Assembly: GCA_040954595.2 (NCBI GenBank)
Contig: CM082582.2
Location: 4,154,001 to 4,218,000, forward strand
Origin: Balanoglossus misakiensis
Lineage: Eukaryota; Hemichordata
Reading direction: 5' to 3'
Length of the DNA: 64,000 nt
A program made the position numbers and the translations under genes. This document shows positions 59,151 to 64,000 of the stretch, in pieces. The notes below the pieces were generated by a model, which made no database searches, was not told the DNA's origin, and worked only from the letters and a program-made list of their open reading frames with translations. Within the stretch, counting starts at the first letter, position 1, and each line of letters begins with the position of its first letter.

Positions 59151-60151
59151 ATAAACAATTGATTGAATGGACTATTCTGCCTATATTCATACCTTTCCCT
59201 ATGCTACTGACTAGAAATACTGATTAATGATTGGCAACCATTCGAAATTTCTTAAGCAGACTGATTTCAAAACATGCAGGTCATAATACAGACCACATGA
59301 AACAATGCAATACTTTTAAAACTTAAAGAGGAACAAAATTCATAATACAAAAGCAATCTACATTGATAAAATATTTATAAATAAGAATATCAAACTTTTT
59401 TGGTCTAAACTATTGGGTTTTGAGAGAGAACAAGTAAGTTCAGATTAAATTACGTTCATTACATTTACTTCAAATACCGAAATTGCCACGTTGTGGAAAG
59501 TGAAAACTTATCACTGGAATTAAAATTTATGGAAATTTGCTGTAATTCTCCATCAGTTGCTTGTGCCATTCCAGCCTATATTAGTTATATGGTAAGTGAG
59601 CGCGCATGTTAATATATTAATATTGCTATTACACACAGGTCTGGCTGAAATGGCATTCTCCTGAAAATCAGTGGAACCATATGAGACGCGACATTGAAAA
59701 AATACGCAATACTGCTTTGCACTGCACTTGTTGCAAACGCGCAATGGGTGACAAAAATCTACTGATCTTCAGGCTGACTTACTGCATTATTTGATACAGT
59801 ATTAACAAACTCACTAAGTGACATTTTTGATACTCATTAAAATAATTCTCTTAGATTGAATAATGTTGCTTTAACTTTATTACAAACATAAAAATAATTG
59901 CAGAAAATTTGAAAGAAGCCACAACGTGGTAAATTATGAGAGACATACAGTACAGCTTGGAGACTTTCTGGCGTACGTGAAAGGAAGTAATGCTGAGACA
60001 TATGGTACTGAACTAATTACTTGCTCTCTCTCTTTGGAATTACAATCTATTATGACACATATAAATAATGAAAATACATGTGTATTAAAACAATTAAAAA
60101 CTTTTAAAATAGCAACAACAATCCTGTGGTTTCTTCTCTTCTTAAATAAAC
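59151..60151. other. Non-coding stretch, nothing recognised
   Basis: AT-rich, no exon, RNA gene or intact repeat recognised. Confidence 0.5.
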
Positions 60152-60295
60152 TTAAAGGGACAATGTCTCTCTCTCGCTGCCCTTTTTCCATTAATTATGT
60201 TTGATACAAGGCACCGTTTATGTTATTCTACATGTGGATGTATAGTGAATCAACATTCAACCAAACACAGCAAGAGAGAGACTTTGTCCCTTTAA
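60152..60295. mobile_element. 144-bp TTAA-flanked MITE (TTAAAGGGACAATGTCTCTC)
   Basis: Starts TTAAAGGGACAATGTCTCTC and ends GAGAGACTTTGTCCCTTTAA, inverted ends of about 28 bp with TTAA at both borders. Interior without coding capacity. Shares its first nine bases with the MITE at 8004. Confidence 0.82.
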
Positions 60296-60443
60296 TTTCT
60301 CGTCTTGAAATCTGGATATCTTCATATCTTCGGAAAACCTCTTCATTCTCGCCTAGAGGGACAGAGTTGCAGAGACTTCCTCCTCTTCCACCATGGAAAC
60401 AATCTGGAAAATCCACAAAAATGGTTACAAACAAAAGCAAAAC

Positions 60444-60637
60444 TACTGTAAAACACTTTATTTTCGCCAGAAATAAATTTTCGCCAAATACGCGAGCGCC
60501 AAAATAATGTGAAAATAAAAAGTTGCATAAATTATTTTTGATTAACAATGCACTGAATGAAATAAGAGAACGCGAAAATTAATACTTGCAAAACAGTGGC
60601 CTCTCTCGATTTCGCGAAAATAAAGTGTTTTACAGTA
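60444..60637. mobile_element. TA-flanked MITE, TACTGTAAAACACTTTATTT family, intact copy
   Basis: Ends TACTGTAAAACACTTTATTT and AATAAAGTGTTTTACAGTA are inverted repeats; each outermost TA is the probable target duplication. The interior (AGAACGCGAAAATTAATACT, CAGTGGCCTCTCTCGAT) matches 2444-2664. The minus-strand open frames over both copies resemble each other only because of this repeat. Confidence 0.87.
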
Positions 60638-60823
60638 CCTCATTCTAAGTGTCTTATAAACCGAATGCATGGCTACCACTTTTTGAATTAATGTCATTAT
60701 TTTACTTTCAAAATTAAGACTGATCCGTTGAAATAGGCTTCAACTGGCCATCACCGTAAATGACTCTGAGTACTATGGTGTGGCCAATTGCAAGTGCATG
60801 CATGTGTGGAGTAAGGGTGGGAC

Positions 60824-60971
60824 TAGACTCTCTCACAGCCCACGCTTCGCTACAAGGCTCTTCACTGACACGCCCTCAACTGTTTAGCAAAGGAGAAGCC
60901 CCATATGGTGTTGGGTAGCGAACCTCTCACCGGGAACACATGGACGACGAGAGGGGCTGTGAGAGAGTTTA
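60824..60971. mobile_element. 148-bp MITE, TAGACTCTCTCACAGCCC ends, copy 2
   Basis: Ends TAGACTCTCTCACAGCCCAC and GGGGCTGTGAGAGAGTTTA. GGGTGGGAC stands exactly on both sides (60815-60823, 60972-60980), a perfect 9-bp target duplication. Length equals copy 1. Mutator-like by target size. Confidence 0.9.
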
Positions 60972-60980
60972 GGGTGGGAC

Positions 60981-61724
60981 TGGTATGTGTTTCCATTCCA
61001 TATTCTTCCTCATTCAGCGAAGACCAGCGATAAACATTCCGATGGTAGAGGACTTGACATCAAGACCTAGCAAAAGGGCAAAAGAAAAAAAAAGTTACAA
61101 GGTACCATAGATTTGTGACCTGAGACTAGACCTCATGAGTTAATATAAATCAGCTGTCAAAATCTCAAAGATTGGCTGAAGTGAAATGTCATGTGACTTA
61201 CACTGCTTCAAGTCACTGATCCCCCCTACTTCCGCACAGGTTTTTGAGGAATTACGGAAAAACTTGGCAGATATTCGACATTTTAAAAAAATCAATTCAT
61301 GAGCCTGTAAAGGCATTTCAACACTGTGTTACATGCGTGTCCAAAGACATTTTCTGAGTTGAACGTATTTTTTTTAATTCATGCCATGATCATTTAAAAA
61401 AATATAGTTTTTATCCTTTTCAGAGCTGCCTTCTTTCAAAACAAGCTGAATGAAATCAAAACAAACAAAATCTGCAAATGATGTACATGCCAAAGTTGTT
61501 TGGACAAAGAACAATTTACGTTCAAAGATAAACAAAAATAGTCTGAGTATTAGCGAAATATTAAGTTTCAGATGCACTGGTTGTACTCAAGGCATAATTG
61601 CGCACCAGAAACAGACTTGAAATTATTTCTCTCCCCCTCTTTCAAGTCTTATTCTGCGAAAAATATACATTCGTCTATGAGGTCATTGTTTGTATCAGTG
61701 TAAAAATGATGTGTATCACATGAC
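60981..61724. other. Non-coding stretch upstream of the arylsulfatase remnant
   Basis: No gene or repeat recognised; A-rich tract near 61082-61095. Confidence 0.5.
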
Positions 61725-62183
61725 ATTAATTTGAATAACCATAGAAGTGGAAACGCCTTACATAAATCGTTTAAAACCCTGTCTCTACACGTCTCGTACC
61801 TCAGTACTTATTTGAACTCGTACGATATTGGTAGACACCTCAATCATACGAAACGATTTGCCTTCAGCAACGCTTTCAGTAAATACTACGACAGGCAATG
61901 GAACAGGTAACTTCCTGTAACAATGGCTGAACAATGAAAAGTTGCTACTGTACACAGCTCACCCAACCTCTCTAAGAAATCAAGTGTTTCGCCCTTTAAA
62001 TTCAGATACACTATAAGACTAACCTACCGGCCATATTACATAACATGGCATGGGAGCTTTATAAAAATAATGCGCTTCACAAAATGAAATTAATTTGAAT
62101 AACTATAGCAGTGGAAACGCCTTACATAAATCTTTTAAAACCCTGTCTCTACATGTCTCGTACCTCAGTGCTTATTTGAACTC
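61725..62183 (+). repeat. 95-bp direct duplication just upstream of the arylsulfatase start
   Basis: Copies at 61725-61819 and 62089-62183, offset 364 bp, differ at five positions. Both carry GTGGAAACGCCTTACATAAA and ACCCTGTCTCTACA. The second copy ends 15 bases before the ATG at 62199, so it would be promoter or 5'UTR of that gene; the first lies beyond a spacer without recognised features. This may reflect a local duplication of the gene's 5' end. Confidence 0.8.
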
Positions 62184-62195
62184 ACTCCATATTGA

Positions 62196-62455
<260 letters not shown>

Positions 62456-62674
62456 GTACGAAATTCTGTTTTTCCGATCATTTGCCAACATGAAGTGAAT
62501 ATAAAGGCGTGCTCTTGTGGCAGTTTCGTGTACAGCCTAAGGCATTGCCTCATACCGTATATTGTTTACAACATGAAGCCTATCAGAAATGAATTCTAGT
62601 GTTTAGGCCAAGGTTTTAGATCTGACACTAGTCCAACATGTAAGTAACACTCAAACATAAAAATTGGAGGGCAG

Positions 62675-62872
62675 TAAGGGGAGAACCATTTGACTTCTGG
62701 GGGTGGGGGATTTCGGCATGTCAGCAAATTTTGTTTCAATCACTGTAACAGCGATTTCCAGTACACCCGTTTCCACAATATTACAGAAGGTAATTTTTTC
62801 CCCTCCGCACCAACAAATCTTCAAACCAAAATTCCTCCATCCACCCCTAGAAATCAAATGTTTTCCCCCTAA
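62675..62872. mobile_element. TAAGGGGAGAACCATTTGAC MITE, copy 2, in arylsulfatase intron 1
   Basis: Left end TAAGGGGAGAACCATTTGAC with CTGGGGGTGGGGG, right end CACCCCTAGAAATCAAATG with TTTTCCCCCT. Same ends as 45763-45950. It fills nearly half of the 474-bp intron 62456-62929. Confidence 0.7.
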
Positions 62873-62929
62873 GATCATTACGATCGTCATCACCACCGTC
62901 GAATCCCCTTTTTGATTGTCTTCTTGTAG

Positions 62930-63513
62930 ATTCACACCGGCTTACAGCATTCAAACATATTGACCACTAGTCTAGAATCTATCCGTTCGTAGTCGCATTC
63001 ACCCTACTACCGTCTAGGAACGCAGAACCAAAATCTAGTAAGGCCATAAAAATGGTAATTTGAATGTGAATAGTCTCCAACTGAGCAGTCTGACGTCAGA
63101 GAAGTCAATCACTTACGTTGACCGACTACTGATTGGCCGTGAGGTGATGACGTTGAATGTTAATTATGTTTACAATGTAGCTCCGCCCCGAATGATACAT
63201 AATCATGATCACGTGGTGACGCTTGACGTCAGATTGCTCAGTTGGAGACTATTCACATTCAAATTACCATTTTTATGGCCTTACTAGATTTTGGTTCTGC
63301 GTTCCTAGACGGTAGTAGGGTGAATGCGACTACGAACGGATAGATTCTAGACTAATTGACCACCCAACCCAACTGTTTACCCCTGGATGAAGTGACATTG
63401 GCACAGAAAACTCAAGGACCAGGGTTACTCTACACATCTTGTGGGAAAGTGGCATCTGGGCTTTTATAAGGAAGCGTGCTTGCCAACTCGCCGTGGATTT
63501 GACTCCTTCTTCG
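62930..63513 (+). pseudogene. ARSB: Arylsulfatase-like exon 2, split by a transposon
   Basis: After the acceptor TCTTGTAG the exon reads IHTGLQHSNIL, is cut by the MITE at 62968, and resumes after 63363 as [15 protein letters not shown]. One extra A at 63410 shifts the frame; in the shifted frame the conserved [20 protein letters not shown] continues to the donor TTCG|GTAAGA. Removing the MITE and one copy of its 9-bp target leaves a continuous family-like reading, which proves insertion into an already existing exon. Confidence 0.9.
62968..63354. mobile_element. 387-bp MITE with 131-bp inverted repeats inside the arylsulfatase exon
   Basis: Terminal repeats 62968-63098 and 63224-63354 differ at one position only. 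They begin TAGTCTAGAATCTATCCG. ATTGACCAC stands at 62959-62967 and at 63355-63363, a perfect 9-bp target duplication. The 125-bp middle has no coding capacity. Long inverted repeats with 9-bp targets are the hallmark of Mutator-like elements. The near identity of arms and target marks it as young. Confidence 0.95.
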
Positions 63514-63758
63514 GTAAGATCATCATGAGAATAACTCAAAAAATATAGCGTGCAACAGGTCCCTCCACACACACATTAAGCTTTCCGTGGCATGCAATAT
63601 TGAATTCCTGTGTGCAAGGCATTCTTGTTGAAATTGGCCCTGTTCTGGTGGTCATGACGTCGCATTTTCATTGAACAGAAGCTATGCTGGAGTGGACCGT
63701 TGTTTCAAACGATCAGTAGAAATTCCCACTAATTATGCTCAATCTTTTCTTCTCTCAG

Positions 63759-63922
63759 GATATTACACATGCTGCGAAGACTACTACACACATGTCAAAC
63801 ACTCTCACTATGACTTTCATAGAAACGAGGAAGACGTAGCAAAGGAATACAGTGGCGAGTATTCAACAATGCTTTTTGCCAGAGAGGTGGAAAATATTAT
63901 CAAAGGACACGATTCAAACCAG
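63759..63922 (+). pseudogene. ARSB: Arylsulfatase-like exon 3
   Basis: Acceptor TTCTCTCAG; opens with two bases completing the Gly codon of exon 2. Reads GYYTCCEDYYTHVKHSHYDF then HRNEEDVAKEYSGEYSTMLF and ends HDSNQ at donor CAG|GTATTC. EDYYTH and YSTxLF are conserved in arylsulfatase B and its relatives. This exon is open and unbroken. Confidence 0.88.
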
Positions 63923-63958
63923 GTATTCAATTTCTAAGAATAAAGAAGATATGAACCT

Positions 63959-64000
63959 ATTATATTATACCAGTATATTGATGGTGTAAATCACGCTATT
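63959..64000. repeat. Start of a second copy of foldback element 1
   Basis: The last 42 bases of the window equal 31524-31565 exactly, up to TCACGCTATT. The rest of the element, with its palindrome, should lie just outside the window. Confidence 0.85.

Overview
The window reads as animal nuclear DNA from an invertebrate. It is AT-rich, its coding sequence lies in short exons with GT-AG introns, and most of the rest is intron, intergenic DNA or transposon debris. Two protein genes can be supported. The first is a complete or nearly complete homologue of the CBFA2T/MTG/ETO (fly nervy) transcriptional corepressor: nine exons on the + strand, 26060-36237, whose phases all join into a 577-residue frame. 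The second is the 5' half of an arylsulfatase B-type gene, 62199-63922, which is broken. One MTG-type gene together with these repeats fits a marine invertebrate such as a hemichordate, a cephalochordate or a lophotrochozoan; I cannot fix the phylum from the sequence.

Layout: 1-26059 is non-coding as far as I can see, with CA-rich and poly-G stretches, two MITEs (2444-2664, 8004-8354), a decayed minus-strand LINE (about 8470-9700) and a G.U-compatible hairpin (12470-12558). It may be the long 5' intron or upstream region of the corepressor gene. 26060-36237 is that gene. A 3'UTR with a good poly(A) signal at 38992 runs up to a satellite of about 29 copies of an 87-bp unit (39061-41660). From 41690 to 61000 the window is a transposon graveyard: foldback elements, a TA-flanked 717-bp element sitting in a TATG microsatellite, four TWA-flanked elements full of poly-G tracts, TTAA-flanked MITEs, 148-bp MITEs with 9-bp target duplications, and a 5'-truncated LINE with a 53-bp target duplication (53262-55674). 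61725-63922 holds a duplicated upstream segment and the arylsulfatase pseudogene, whose second exon is split by a 387-bp MITE with 131-bp inverted repeats.

The two genes show no functional link. The observations most worth following are (i) three foldback elements (near 31.7, 42.0 and 47.9 kb) that share landmark motifs but have different, internally complementary stems, (ii) the transposon-split arylsulfatase exon, (iii) the poly-G TWA elements, and (iv) the satellite that starts within about 60 bp of the corepressor poly(A) signal.
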